Assembly (NCBI GenBank): GCA_963971425.1
Contig: OZ020519.1
Coordinates: 1,442,028 to 1,506,027 of the forward strand
Reading direction: 5' to 3'
Length of the DNA stretch: 64,000 nt
Source: Bryoerythrophyllum caledonicum
Lineage: Eukaryota; Streptophyta; Bryopsida; Pottiales; Pottiaceae
Positions 48,015 through 59,849 of this stretch are shown piece by piece; position 1 is the stretch's first letter, and every line of letters begins with the position of its first letter. The notes beneath the pieces were generated by a model. That model ran no database searches. It was given only the letters and a program-made list of their open reading frames with translations, and had not been told where the DNA came from. The position numbers and the translations under genes are program-made.

Positions 48015-48262
48015 TGAAGGTGGTGTGGCGTTCAATCAGCTACGAAGACCAAGCATTGGTGCGGATCCACACCATTTCGTGTGGTTGACTTTTCTCAACT
48101 TCACTCTTCATTTTTCTCTGAGCGTCACGAATCGGAACCGAGTCTGTCAGTCTACTACTGATTTGCGAAGGTGGGGTGAAACGTGAAGGTGGTGTGGCGT
48201 TCAATGAGCTCCAAAGATGAAGGAATGGGGCACGGCGGGAGCCAGAACCACGCATTGGTCCG
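48015..48262. repeat. partial duplication of the F-box gene 3' end
   Basis: TGAAGGTGGTGTGGCGTTCA at 48015 and 48183 starts two related copies. The left copy lacks about 30 bp internally but keeps the CCAAGCATTGGTGCGG match to the coding segment CCACGCATTGGTCCGCGG of the right copy. Confidence 0.75.
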
Positions 48263-49600
48263 CGGGCAGTACACAGCCACAATCAGGTCGCGGTTGGGGG
48301 TGTTCCCGGTCACACACAGCTGCTTCCCGGACGCAACGCACCCTCCGATGTAGGCGAAGTCCATGTACACCGGGTGCGGCATCTGGATGCGCATCCTCCA
48401 CTCCTTGGTTCGGAAGTCGAGGTGGAAGATGGCGCAGCTCGCAACCCGAGCAGGTGGACCTGACAGCAGGTGCATCACCGTTAACAAGTTGCCGTCGCTT
48501 TCGAACAGGTACGGCGTGCAGTACGTGTTGGTGGGGATGCTGTGGTGCACCTCGCTCCACTTGTTCTCATCGATGTTGTACACCAGGAGGATGTCGTACA
48601 TGGTCATGGGGCGGCTGGCGAAGTAGTAGACCGCGCCGTTGCAGATGGCTCCGTTGGAGAATGGGAAGCAGAGGCTGGGGAGCAGGTTTCCGCCACGCAC
48701 CCAGGTGCCTTGCGCTGAGTCGTAGATCTCAGTGGCGGAGTAGCGCTCGTCCTCCGGTTGGTAGTTCTGGTTTCCTGACAGGATGAGCTTGTAGGAGTTC
48801 GTCGCAGCGTCGTGGAACATGATGCGCACGAGCGGGAAGGACCAGGCGCTCAGGAACGTGGGGAGCTCCTGCCCGTGGTTCGTCAGCGGGTTCCAGATCG
48901 TGAGGCTCTTGATCACGTCGACGTCGCCCATTTCCAGTAAGCAAAGCAGTCCGCGGCTGGCGGCGTAAATCTCCCGCTTGTGCGTCCGGTCTTCTTCGGC
49001 TCTGCCGTTGAAGTCCGGCATGAGCTGCCACTGGCGCTCCGAGCTATCGTAGATCGCCCATCGGAAGCCCAGGCGGTTGTAGACGTAGCAGACGGCGGGG
49101 TGAGGCGCGATGGCAGGCGCGCTTATGTCCATGCACATCCTGTTGAAGTCAGAGCTCTGGATCATGCTCGACCACCGCTTGCAGACGACGCGCACTTGGA
49201 ACAGCATCCGGAGCGGCAGGAAGGACAATACGCGGATCAACAGTTCGCCCGGCATTTGAGCCCAGATTGTCTTATCCATGATCGATGTGGCTCCAGTGTT
49301 AGGTATTAGCTGCGCCCATATGATCTCACTGAAACTTGTGTCCAGGCTTGGTCTCTCCTCAACTGCACCTTCCGTTTCGGGATCTTCTATGTGAGGATCA
49401 TTATCCTCTGGAAATGAGTCGATTCTCAGAGTGTGTGTACTCTCCAGCACGCTCTCATCAACTGTTCCACTGTCTCTCGCAGCGTTGGCAGAAGTTGCTG
49501 GTACATCCTCAGTGTTGGGTGCATCCTCAAGAACTGGATCAATCGTAATGACAATATCGGTATTGTCTCCTACGTGAGGTCCAGTTTTATCCTCGTCCAT
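48155..49600 (-). CDS. F-box protein with kelch-like propeller
   Basis: A single 481-codon exon from ATG at 49600 to TAG at 48155. The first 110 residues are acidic and low in structure. The F-box lies at about 112-155 (IWAQMPGELLIRVLSFLPLR, VCKRWSSMIQS). The rest resembles the F-box-associated kelch-type beta-propeller: RGLLCLLEMGD, LTIWNPLTNHGQELP, YDSAQGTWVRGG, FSNGAICNGAVYYF, VYNIDENKWSEV, FRTKEWRMRIQMP. Such proteins link substrates to SCF ubiquitin ligases through SKP1. The start could also be Met108, just before the F-box. A short segment, IIWAQLIP at 93-100, echoes TIWAQMPG at 111-118. No introns. GC content is higher than in the neighbouring DNA. Confidence 0.93.
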   Translation of the reverse strand: MDEDKTGPHVGDNTDIVITIDPVLEDAPNTEDVPATSANAARDSGTVDESVLESTHTLRIDSFPEDNDPHIEDPETEGAVEERPSLDTSFSEIIWAQLIPNTGATSIMDKTIWAQMPGELLIRVLSFLPLRMLFQVRVVCKRWSSMIQSSDFNRMCMDISAPAIAPHPAVCYVYNRLGFRWAIYDSSERQWQLMPDFNGRAEEDRTHKREIYAASRGLLCLLEMGDVDVIKSLTIWNPLTNHGQELPTFLSAWSFPLVRIMFHDAATNSYKLILSGNQNYQPEDERYSATEIYDSAQGTWVRGGNLLPSLCFPFSNGAICNGAVYYFASRPMTMYDILLVYNIDENKWSEVHHSIPTNTYCTPYLFESDGNLLTVMHLLSGPPARVASCAIFHLDFRTKEWRMRIQMPHPVYMDFAYIGGCVASGKQLCVTGNTPNRDLIVAVYCPRTNAWFWLPPCPIPSSLELIERHTTFTFHPTFANQ

Positions 49601-50050
49601 AGAGACAGTAACAGGTGATGGCTCTAGCCACAGTCAAGGTTTCTTGTTTCTTTAGCAAAGAAATTACAGGTACAACACCTACTGCATATCATCTCAAGTA
49701 CCGGTTAATCCTGGTGCAGAAAAGCACGAAACTGTTTGCTTCATGACAAGTTGGTGAAGTAGAAAGGACTAGCTTCTGAAGCTCTGAAATCAGCAGGTTC
49801 GAAACGTTGGCCACAAGTCAGAGAGGTTGGCAGGAAATGAGGACCATGCCCCACTTCTGATGAATTGGAGGTGTTCAGGTTTGACCTAAAACAGAGTTTC
49901 TTTCTTTAAATGCTCCTTTTGTGTTCCATTTTCTTCCGCATCGTCTCTGAAGCTGGGCGATCGGAATCGGACCAAATGAGCGTTTTGCCGCGGACGCTGA
50001 AATGAGCGTTTTGAAACTCTTCCCTGGGGAGTAACTCCCGGGCTAGGTCT
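49601..50050. promoter_or_regulatory. upstream region of the F-box gene
   Basis: 450 bp without a supported gene, upstream of the minus-strand F-box start. No specific promoter element can be named with confidence. Confidence 0.4.
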
Positions 50051-50057
50051 GCAGATG

Positions 50058-50279
50058 ATGATCATGAGATGGAGTCACCTGTTTTGGAGGACGTGCTTCA
50101 GAACAACGAACGTGCTTCTACGACGCGATCGCCGGGGGCAACACGGGGTTGCTGGCGGAGGACCTGGACCTGTGGTTCCTCGTACCGCGCTGCCACCAGC
50201 ACGTGAGCAAGGTTCTGACGGGGGCCACTCCGTTCCGGTCCGTTGCGCTTACCCCGTCCAGCATCCCTTGCGGCGCGTA
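50058..50279 (+). pseudogene. coding-like fragment, unrecognised
   Basis: GC-rich stretch. Frame one reads DDHEMESPVLEDVLQNNE; about 45 bp later another frame reads FYDAIAGGNTGLLAEDLDLW and LVPRCHQHVSKVLTG up to a TAA. The composition is protein-like, but two frames are needed and the piece is short, so a gene relic is likely. Confidence 0.35.
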
Positions 50280-50289
50280 ACATCGTCGT

Positions 50290-51320
50290 TGTAGAGGGCG
50301 GAGGTGGGGTCGCGTGGGTGCATCTGTGGACTGTGGAGGACTGAAAACTTATTCAGCTACGAAAGTTCTGGAACACGGCCCTCTCCATCAGCTTCATCGC
50401 CTGTGGAACCCTGCTGGAGTCGCCTTCTCCGATTTTCTGGAAAAGCTAGCTCTGGCGAGCTGTGGATGATTCCAAACCAGGGCTAATCTTGACGATTTGA
50501 TGCGACGAGCCCTAATCATATACTCTTCAGCCACCTTGATCCGAGTCCATTTCGGAGGTGGGGTCGCGCCACTATCATCGTACCTCAAGTGGTGTCAGTG
50601 TTCAGTAGACAGGTTTCAGCAATCATTAAAATTACTTTACAGCATCCGTTGAGTGTTCGGTTGGAGTATGTGAACAACAACGCAGTGAAACCGGAACACA
50701 AAGAAGGTTATTATGGTGTATGATAGCGGAAGAATGAAAAGAATTGATGGTTGCGACTGTTGGGAGCGAAGAGACAAGACTAGCCTTGGATTGCGCCTCA
50801 CGAAATCTAACCTACAGCCCTCAACTGCTATCCTTTGGGAAAGCAGAGCTCGATCTCACTGTTTGCGTGCAAGAGGTATTTGAAAGTTGTGTAAAATTCG
50901 ATCCACGTCCTTCTCTGTGCTTAAGATGGAGGTGCCTGCTAAGCTCGAGTCGACGCATTGAGGCTTCCCTTCCAGAGAGTTATGTGAAGGACAGAGAGAT
51001 TGCAGTGAAGTTGTCATACCAGTCCTCAACTTCAAATTTAATGTTGACTGCGCTTTACATCCTCAATTTTTCTCTCCGTTCAGGCCAGCGGATGCAAACA
51101 ATCTACCAGAGACCGAATCAGAAGCACGGGTCTAGGACGTAACTCAAATCATCTCAGAGTGCAAGGTCGGAGATCACAGATGCGGCATAGGAAGCAACAC
51201 CGATCATCATCCGATCAATTAATTGATTGGATGCGTCGGTCGGACGGCTCGTCGATTGGATGTATTGGTCGAACGGCTCGTCCTGGGCTCCTGGTTGCGC
51301 ACGCACACGTGCTACAGGAT
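50290..51320. other. intergenic DNA with one open frame at 50744-51142
   Basis: The 132-codon frame (MMVATVGSEETRLA..) shows no recognised domain and no conserved-looking motif. I do not call it a gene. GGAGGTGGGGTCGCG occurs twice (50300, 50558). Confidence 0.4.
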
Positions 51321-51324
51321 CTGC

Positions 51325-51515
51325 TCAATGCGGCGGCTGCGGTAGTCGCAGCGGTTGTGGTCCTTGAGCCAGTGCGGGTTGCGCACGAACGTCTCGGTGT
51401 CGTCTCTGTCCTCGCACTTGGATCAGGCGATATCGACCTCGGAGTCGAAGAAATTCGCTGCGCGCGGCGTCGATGGGTCCTTGTATGGAATTTCCCTTGT
51501 GCAGCATTATCGTTA
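51325..51515 (-). pseudogene. 3' gene relic on minus strand
   Basis: On -, a frame reads IPYKDPSTPRAANFFDSEVD, one stop, then KCEDRDDTETFVRNPHW, LKDHNRCDYRSRRIEQIL and a TAG. The second half looks like a real protein C terminus, and the internal TGA follows IA where Trp or Arg could stand. Upstream it runs into stops. The family is not recognised. Confidence 0.35.
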
Positions 51516-51751
51516 GAGGGTGCACTTTATCCAACGTTTGCGACATCGTGCCGAGAGTAGTGATCGATCCTGCTCAAGGTTAACAAGTTAGTATCGGCCT
51601 GTGCAACGAGCCAGAAACAGCCGGAGCTATAGACGACAGGTTTTTCAACCCATGTCCCTCATTTTTGGCGAGCAATCTTACAAACCTCAACGGAACACAA
51701 CCCCTCACTCTGCACGCAATTTTGTGTTAGAATCACAGCTCCGATCATCTT

Positions 51752-52015
51752 GGGAGCGCACGAATCAGAAGTCTGACCATAGCGGATGCATTAGACATGG
51801 ACAGCTGGGGTTGTAAACTGTAAGCAAATGAATTTTCCTTGATTGATGAGTTCACAGAGTACGACTTGAAGAGCTGATCTGGTCACCTTGGTGATATGAT
51901 ATGCAAGGGAGCCCACGAATCAGAAGTCCGACTATTTCAAACACAACAGGTGCGATCGAAAACTGTACAACGCAAATGAGGTTTCCTGAATTGATGAGTT
52001 CACAGAGTTGAATGG
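51752..52015. repeat. tandem duplication downstream of the DUF1218 gene
   Basis: 51752-51869 and 51908-52015 share GGGAGCGCACGAATCAGAAG, TCTGACTAT, AACTGTA..GCAAATGA and TTGATGAGTTCACAGAGT. Period about 157 bp. Confidence 0.85.
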
Positions 52016-52133
52016 TTCAAAGGAGGCGTGAGATACACCTCGGCCTGTGAAAGCAGCTAGCTACTGCAACATCTGGAAACTCTGACACCCCCAACTTCAT
52101 CAACGGATCCAAAAGAAAAGGAAGCTGGACGTT

Positions 52134-52884
52134 TCAAGTGTAGGCACTGCCACCCACGGATGGACCGCCATGGCCATACGACTGCCAGGCGGAGCGGTCC
52201 CCCTCGCGGGCCATTTCAATCAGCACATAGTACCCCTCCGTCACCAGCATGGTGATGAAGGTGAACGCGGCAGCCGCAGCGAACAAGCTCTTCTGCACCT
52301 GTCTGCACGTCACGTCGGCTTGGGTAGAGTCGAAGAAGCCCTTGGTCTGGATCTTGTTCTGGCTCGCACCTGCAAGCAGCGCAGCTGAGGCGACGACGAA
52401 CGACATCCTGTAGCAACGCCATCACAGACAGTTAGTAAGGTTGTTATCTCACAATCAGCATTGATACAAGTGGCGAGAGGGAAACTTACCATGACAGGAT
52501 GAAGAGGATGATGGCGAAGGTTCGGGACGCCCCGGGCTTGTAGCCGCCGCCGCAGCAGAAGCAGCGGGTGACGCCCATGACGAACATCTGCGCCACAAAC
52601 AGGAACAGGAACGCCCCTGCCGCCAGCCCTGTTGCGATGTCCGTGGTGTACTTACACATCAAGGTGCCCATCTCCTCGTCAATCGTGGTGAGATCCCCCT
52701 ACACCCACTCGCAAAACACGTCATTCTCATTTGTTGGTCAAGGTGGAGAACGAAGTAGTCTATGGGTGTGGAATGAAGAATAACTGACCTTGCTTCGCTT
52801 GGCCATGGCTCCGAGAGCCAGACCGAAGGCGATGAGGTAGAACACGAGGCTGGCACCGAGTACCAAACCAGAAGCCGAACCCAT
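52134..52884 (-). CDS. DUF1218 four-pass membrane protein, three exons
   Basis: On -: exon 1 is 52884-52789, exon 2 is 52698-52490 and exon 3 is 52407-52134. Junctions are GT-AG and in phase (32 codons, then phase 2, then 91 codons with stop), giving 192 residues, normal for the family. Four hydrophobic segments are visible: LVLGASLVFYLIAFGLALGA, GLAAGAFLFLFVAQMFVMGV, FAIILFILSWMSFVVASAAL and LFAAAAAFTFITMLVTEGYY. A Cys cluster (TRCFCCGGGYKPG) follows segment two. Known members (the MWL proteins of Arabidopsis) influence secondary wall lignin; whether that applies here is open. The alternative genes on the other strand are shadows. Confidence 0.92.
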
Positions 52885-52909
52885 CTTGGTTGATCTTTTC
52901 AAGCTCCAA

Positions 52910-53680
52910 CAAGGCGCTGAGTCTTGAAAGCTTCACATCAGACACACCTCAACATTGTGAAACTGCAGTACCGCTGATACATGTATTAACTGACTCAACG
53001 CTTCAACAAGCTAAATGGTGGTACTAGTATTGATGCCGTTGAAACCGGTTCGAAGCTTTGCCAATGGAAACGAAAATGGAGAAGAAACTGAACCTGAATA
53101 ATGCGTACAGGAGGTGCACAGTTTAAAGCAGGCGGTGCAACCAAGCCCAAAGAAAGCGTCGAGTCTTGCAAGCTTCACATCAGACAACCTCAACATCGTG
53201 AGTTCCTACAGGCTCACATATTGACCAACCCTACTAAGCTTCAACCAGCTCCGATAATACTGTTGCTAAGGTCGAAACCGGCTCAAAGTCTTGCTAATGA
53301 GAATGAAGATAGAGGAGAAAGGGAACTTGGAGGATGCGGAAACACACCACGGGCACCACCAAGCAAGTTCCAGAGGCGCACAGTATGAGACAGGCGCTGT
53401 GACCAAGCTCACACAACTCGCCGTCGAGTATTGAAAGCTTCACACAAGGCACACCTCAACGATGTCAGTTCCCACTCCACCCAAGTCATTCATTGTCCGC
53501 CCCAAACTTTAGCTTCAATAATACTATCTCATCGTATTGATGAGGTTCAAACCGGCTCATAGAGTTGCTAACGAAAAGGAAAATGGAGGAGAAATCGAAC
53601 CTAGAGGCTGTTAAAACATACCACAGCCACCACCAAGCGACTTCAAGAGAACCTGCACAGTCTGGTGTGAGCAATGGAGG
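52910..53680. repeat. about 250-bp promoter module, three degenerate tandem copies
   Basis: AAGCTTCACATCAGACACACCTCAAC and its variants occur near 52929, 53171 and 53436. Each is followed by a CTTCAA(C/T)AAG-like block, GAAACCGGCTC, GTTGCTAA and AATGGAGGAGAAA. Spacings are 242 and 265 bp. The array lies just upstream of the DUF1218 start. Confidence 0.8.
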
Positions 53681-53689
53681 AGCTCGAGC

Positions 53690-54950
53690 TTCTTTCTACC
53701 TTTTTCCAGCTGAATTTGTTCAAGTTTAAAAACTGTTGACGGTTTTACAGTCATGTTATGGAGCTGCTGTACTGTGCAGAAGTTGCAGTTGGACAGAGGA
53801 AAAGGTTTCAAAATTCTGGTCGTCATTACCGCCATCCCCTTCAATCATGACTGTACGTTTACTGAGGCTGAAATCCAGGCTCCCACACTCGCAAGTCATC
53901 ACAAAAATTAGGGCAGGTTCACACGAATAAGTCGTTTCCTGAATCTCTAATAATCATCTCTTCTTTTTTATACAACATCAACCAAGTATTACCTACGCTA
54001 AAACGAAATCTTCTCCTATGTTTCAACATCAACTCAATATGACTTACCCTAGAAACTGAATTCTAAACCAACTAATTATATCCAAAATACGGTAGCACAA
54101 GATATTTATGCAGTCGTGCTTGGTTTTGGACTTGGGGTGAGTTTCTTTTCGGGTAACTTATGGTTATTTCTGTTGAGCCGATTGATCCGAAGTGTGAAGT
54201 GTTGTTTAAGCAGGTAATGATTCAGGGGATGCTAGTTTTGTTGAGGTGATGGACAATGATGGCTGCTTTCTGGGCATGATTGGAGAACTCAGTAAGTGGC
54301 ACCAACATTGACAATTGCTCATGTGAGGAGTCCCAATAATGTTCACAATGGGGCCAATCCGTTCATTCAGCAGTTGTTTCAATGATGTTCTCTGGCATGT
54401 TGAAAGTTCAATCAGAGCAACTCTTTCTGTCCGTCAACTTATTCTAGCTTCACATCAAAATTAGTGGACTAGTATAGGTCATAAAATCTACACTAAGTGG
54501 CACCTTTACGTTGTTCCATACTTATATTTCACACCTATACAAGATATCAATATTTTAATCAATGATCTATCTATTATCTCTTACTAGAAAAGATTTCGGG
54601 TGAAACCCTCTGAAGCCGATAACCAAGATGGACGGGTATGGAAGGGGACATCTTGAACCGTTAACGTAAATGGAACATGCTCAAGCCTCAAGCTCGCATG
54701 TCTCCACCATAGCTCAGACCCTAACTCTCTCACTTAAAAACAGAGAGCACCGTTGGAGCGTGGAGCATGCGGAGGAGGTTGAAGGCCCGAGTGGCCAAAC
54801 AAATTGTTTGCGCCATTGCCATTGAGCATTGTGGTCATATTGTAGGAGTATTTTCTTCAAAGGTTTACAATAGGCATAGAGGACGAGGTTTACAGTTTGC
54901 ATATGGTATTTGGAGGAGTTTTTCCATGCTCGATGTGGAGGTGATTGAGG
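53690..54950. other. intergenic DNA
   Basis: No gene supported on either strand; short open frames only. Confidence 0.5.
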
Positions 54951-54959
54951 ATCGAGATG

Positions 54960-55035
54960 TTGGAGGAGGAGAGGGCTTAGCGATATATGTCGGAGGAGGA
55001 GAGGGCAGAGCGATGTATGTCGGAGGAGGAGGTAG
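54960..55035. repeat. 30-bp GGAGGAGGAGAGGG minisatellite, 2.5 copies
   Basis: ATATATGTCGGAGGAGGAGA-type units at 54983 and 55013, plus a related partial unit before them. Confidence 0.85.
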
Positions 55036-55039
55036 AGTT

Positions 55040-56740
55040 AAATTTTTGTAGTGAGAGAGAAATTGAGCTAGAGATGACATTGAAGAGGATGTATTTGCAA
55101 CAGAGGTAAATCTCATGGTAGGGAAGGTGATGAAAAGTTGGAGACAGTAGTACAATGCACGTCCTTGGGATTTGGATGCATACATGCAATGACAAGGAGA
55201 AAGACTTTTGAAGAGGCAGAAGAGCGAGAGCTTGCATTACGTGAAAGATTGGGACTGGGACAATGAGGATGGACATGAGACCCCTAGTGGCAATATCATG
55301 AAAGTTTAAAGGATGACTAGGAGCATTAGTTACAACAAAATGGAGTGGAGCAACCATCAAAGGTGCAAATTTAAGTCTTGCATTGAAAGTGATTGCTTAA
55401 CTCCTTGCAACATTTACAAAATTATTAGACGATTTCAATTTGCCACAACTTGCATTTGTCAAGAAGGAATTGCAAGCAAATTGACTTATTTTGGAGCAGC
55501 TCAACAGTAATGCTATGATGGATAGAGAGCTCACCTAGATATTGATGTCAAGCCAGAACGTTGGATCCGCCTTAAAGTTGAAATATTCCTCTATTGCTCC
55601 TTGAGCAATCGAGTATGAAAGCCTGAATACAATGAATAGAGGGATCAACATGACAAGAAGAAGAAGAAAGGCACCCCTCAAACTGCGGCATTAAATCTTT
55701 ATTCTAAACCCTAAACCTAGCATTCAAGTTTATCAATTAATCCATTAGCACTAAAGTTTTTCCTGGTCAATTTTGGTGCTTTAGGGTCATAACTCCTATG
55801 TAGGTTACATGCACTTTTTCCCTTGGCAAGGCACCTGACAATAGTTCATGCACTCCAAATGAAACTATTTCCAGGCGCATCGGTGCAAACACTGGAAAGC
55901 TACATTGATGATTTTTGATAATTAGATCAACAATGAAATGTACCCACCATAGAGATTCTGGTGCATATTATCTACCAGCTTTTGTGCATGATCTATCACT
56001 ATTGTGGATTTACCCAAGGACATGTATATAAACTAAGTTGGTCCCAAAGCTGGATTAAACTTGAGCTCCGTCATGCTAATTTTGAATACCAGGAATATAC
56101 AGCAATGCCGACTCAGGTGCATTAAGTAGGTCAATCTGATGATGTCAAATATTTAGTATATAAATATTCTAAATATTCTTATGAAAACTTATGATATTAT
56201 TATATTATATAATAAAATTCATGATATAATAATATAATAATGAGATATATATTAATGATATTATACTTATAATTTATATTATATATATATATATATATAT
56301 TATATTTATTATAATAATTAGATACTATATATATATCGTTATATATAATTTTGTTATTATACATTATATTATTATGCTGAAATGTAAGATTTTAGCATAT
56401 ATTTAAAACATATATATCATTGTATGATATAATTTTAAACACTGGTGTAAGTTCTCTCCCCATCACCAAAATAACTTATCCAAGATCACAGCGATGGAAA
56501 TTTACATAGAGGCGTGGTATTTTCAAGACAATGTGCAAACTATTACCTCGATTGCATCATCAGTAGTCAAATTTTCAAACTAAGGATGGACAATCGGCGG
56601 TGTTTTCAAGGTCTTTCTGATATATTCTTCCTTCTTTAAGCGAGTCTTTTCCTGCTCGTTAGGTAAGGTGGTGTCAGGTATAAAACGCTTGGCACGGTGG
56701 TGCCCATGGTCAAGGGATAGAAACACTCTTCTTGAGAGGG
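55040..56740. other. intergenic DNA with an AT-rich core
   Basis: No gene seen. 56160-56440 is almost pure A+T with (AT)n runs, including a 24-base alternation near 56280. Confidence 0.6.
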
Positions 56741-56747
56741 CTCCGAG

Positions 56748-57022
56748 GCCCAAGGCGAATTGACCCCTCGTTCATACTTATCCGAGGGGGCCACAAGGTG
56801 GTGGGGCCAAACCTAGCCCCTATTTTGTTTTTGGATGGGGACCTATTTATAGAAAGGAAGGTTCTCTAAGGGTAAATAATAGCCGTGGGCCCCGAATTTG
56901 TCAAAAAAATCCAAAAAAAGCCTCTAGACCCTCAAAATAAGAGGGCGAGAAAAATGACCCCGTGCAATTATCTCGGGGCCCACCTCGGGTAAGTACGAAT
57001 GAGGGGTCAATTTGCCCTGGGC
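56748..57022. mobile_element. 275-bp MITE-like inverted repeat
   Basis: Arms of 40 bp at 56748-56787 and 56983-57022 are inverted copies with about six mismatches. The core of the left arm is AATTGACCCCTCGTTCATAC; the right arm has GTACGAATGAGGGGTCAATT. The right arm overlaps the end of a minus-strand gene fragment. No target duplication identified. Confidence 0.8.
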
Positions 57023-57690
57023 GGCTCTGAGTACGACCTCTGCCACTCAGATTCAATCAACTCCAGTGTCTTCAATCTTTTGCTTTGGCCTTCAACGTAT
57101 ACAGATTGGGTATACTCCTCAATGCCTAAAGAATCTAAAGCGTTAGGATTTTTCATCACAGGTTCTACTGCCATATTTGGTACGTCATTGTCAACTTCTT
57201 CATTATTCCGCGTGGTTTCCTTCTCAATCGCAACTTCAGCTAGGTTCTGTGCCATCTATTCAGTGCAGGACAAAATGTAAGAGAAAACTAGCAGCACATC
57301 CAGCAACAGAATCCCAGTTTTTATTTCACCTAATCAGTGTTTATAGCTGAACATGATGAAATACTGTAACTCTTGACTTCAACAAAATTTTGCAAAAAAG
57401 CATACATGATACCACTTAGGATGAATACGGGTATTGTCTAAAGGCTCTGTACGACGTAAACCTAAAGGTGTTTCTCCAATTTCACGCACTCGGATAAAGC
57501 CCACGGAATTTATGAAGACTTCCTCTTTCATAGCCCAAATGGTTGAGAAAAGAGTATCTCGAATCAATTCACGCTTTACCCATAGAAGATTTGTCCGAAA
57601 GTCACAAGCCTTCAGAGAGCCAAGACCCACAACGAACTCAAGGGTCTCAAACAACCAGTCGTGATTAATAGCAAGATTGATGTCAATAAA
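57023..57690 (-). pseudogene. minus-strand gene fragment cut by the MITE
   Basis: On -, an exon from about 57690 to 57412 reads INLAINHDWLFETLEFVVG, WVKRELIRDTLFSTIWAMKE and IHPKWYH, then a GTATGC donor. After ATAG at about 57256 a second exon reads MAQNLAEVAIEKETTRNNEE.. to ELIESEWQRS, where it enters the MITE arm. Phases agree. The 5' end meets the antisense strand of the B3 exon at 57708. Balanced composition suggests a real but truncated gene; the family is not recognised. Confidence 0.45.
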
Positions 57691-57707
57691 CTTCTTTATC
57701 CTTCCAG

Positions 57708-58995
57708 ACACTGCCGTTATGGTTCGTTGAAGAGTATGGTGCCAAGTTGGAAGAGGGGGCCACCTTTCGAACTCGAACATCCGCAAAACCATGGATGGTG
57801 CAGGTCATCGCTTTTGAAGAGCCTGTCGATGCACTTAAATTCAAGTTTGCTGAAGGATGGGAAGAGTTCGCTGTCGACAATTGCCTCAAGCCAGGAGAGT
57901 CGTTGATAATCGTTCTAAAGGTACCACAACACGAGTTCATGGTGTATGTCTTTCGAGAATCAGGAACGACTTCCCCTTCAGCTGGAAATTGGTTAAATGC
58001 TGATCAATCCACAAGAGTTTCAGAGCAGAAAGTTGGGAGCTTTTCTCAAGGACGCAGAGAAGAGCAGCGCAATAGCGTCAGTATAACAGGGGAATCGTCG
58101 GTTGAAAAGAAGAAGACTGTTGATGAGGTAATGGACTCTGGTCACGATTCCCTGCAATATCTTTGTAGCTTAGACGCCTTCCTTCGTTTCCTGTTACGTC
58201 CTACTGTTTATTCATTTTATCCTTACAGAAGAACGTTTTGAGCAAGACGCGGAGGCAGCAAGACCTGCGAGAGAGCACTTGTGATGAAGAATATAGTGGA
58301 CAAAACCTGGGAGATAGTTTCTCTGAGAATGACACAGGCAATGCGCGCAAAGATTTAGCTTCCCACCATGGCACGGACGTATTTCCAAATTACTTGGAGA
58401 AGCGAATCACGACTTCAAATATCATTCGAGACAGCCGCATCGTAAGTTGAATACTGTCACGCATTTCAAGTGCTGAATTATTTCTCGCAAATCATGTCAA
58501 AATGATAGATATCATTTACAGACTAGACATGTAGTGACAGAAAAGTCGAGCCCTGATAATCAACGTCAACATACTTGAGCTTCAGACATGTGAAACCTGA
58601 GAGCTTAGTTTCGCTCACAGGTCTTTGAATCAAGATTCATTCATTCCATTCTACGACCCTTCAGCATTTGATAATTCATTTCAAATTACTGAACTAACAA
58701 GCATCAAAGTAACCTGATTAGCAAATGAATTGTGGAGGAAGTTCCTGGAAGTTTTGTAAAAACTCATTGGAAGCAGCTGCGAGGTTCTGAGTTCGTGAAA
58801 CTACAGGGACTTCATCAAGAGTCTCATGTTCGAGTTGTAAAACTTTATTGGAACCGTACGCTGTCCCGGAACTAGCAAAGGCTCTATTTCCAGGGCGAGT
58901 GGAGAGAGTTTGTAAACGCGAATGGCTTGCGGGAAGGCCACGAGCTTCAGTTCGCGCTCATTGCTGGTTCATATTTTACTGTCAGAGTAGTTTGA
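57708..58995 (+). pseudogene. B3-domain gene, copy A
   Basis: Exon 57708-58127 follows TTCCAG and encodes the rest of a B3 domain (LPLWFVEEYG, KPWMVQVIAF, EGWEEFAVDNCLKPGESLI, FMVYVF). Exon 58231-58441 encodes a hydrophilic linker. A third exon (from about 58732) encodes a second B3 domain (VPGSFVKTHWKQL, GEWREFVNANGLREGHELQF, FTVRVV). A TAG at about 58873 sits in the second domain where copy B has CAG. No N-terminal exon like that of copy B lies upstream; a MITE and a foreign gene piece occupy that place. B3 domains bind DNA. This copy is probably a pseudogene unless the upstream part is elsewhere. Confidence 0.75.
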
Positions 58996-59849
58996 TTTTT
59001 CAGTATTCATGACCAGCAAGCAACAATTCGATCAGTCCGAGCTAATTATTTAACAGAAGACCGACTCTTATAGCCGATCATCTTACTCGGATCATGTTGG
59101 TGATCGACAACCAAGTTTTTGTGTAGTGGATACCTTTCAGAACTATGGGATCTGAATTACGTTGTAAGCCTCATTCTCGGCCTTCTACGTCTAAAGGAGT
59201 GCAACCTTTTGAAGGAGAGTGGCCTGCGCGGGGCATCAGCTTCCCTTCGCACTTACGGCTACTTCATTCTTCGTCGTGAGTGAGCATACGGTGACCCATC
59301 ACAGCAGTTAGATTCTGCACTGCACTTGATTCTGTAAATATGGAAGTATGGAAGGAAAACCAAAGAGCCATCTAAATTTCTTGGACAACCACTGCAGCAT
59401 ATGATTATGAAACATGCTTCTCACAAAAAGTTCAACAAGTTTCTGCTCATAGTCTGAAGTAAAAATAACTTTGTTGTTTACCTATTTACTACCATGGAAA
59501 AAATGGCAACAATGATCATTTATTTACTTAATGAAATTTAATTACTTAATGCAATTTGACCAGTGAAGCAAATTCCTGACCAGATGGTACTTTACTCATC
59601 ATAATCCAGCATCGATGTTACGCCAACTTAAGTGCTACGCTGTTGATTCAGATTCCTAACTCGGAAAACCTTCTCACTCTAGGACAGCTTCGGTCACCTC
59701 GCTTTAATTCAAGCTCCGTCTACCGGAATCATGGCTACTTTGACCGCCGCCAAGACTGTTTCCAAATCAAACGCTAATACAGGGTGCTGCCATAACATTA
59801 AGTGAAGTCACGCAACGCAGCTTCATACTCACTCTCGGAGCTAAGTTGT

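Noticed and set aside
48201..49309. Open frames of about 100-190 codons on both strands in the F-box gene
   Set aside because: Same reason: high GC of the true exon opens other frames.
50744..51142. 132-codon open frame as a gene
   Set aside because: No recognised motif, no splice or homology support; length alone is not enough in this region.
54767..55360. Open frames over the GGAGGA minisatellite
   Set aside because: Repeat-driven composition, no recognisable domain and no splice support.
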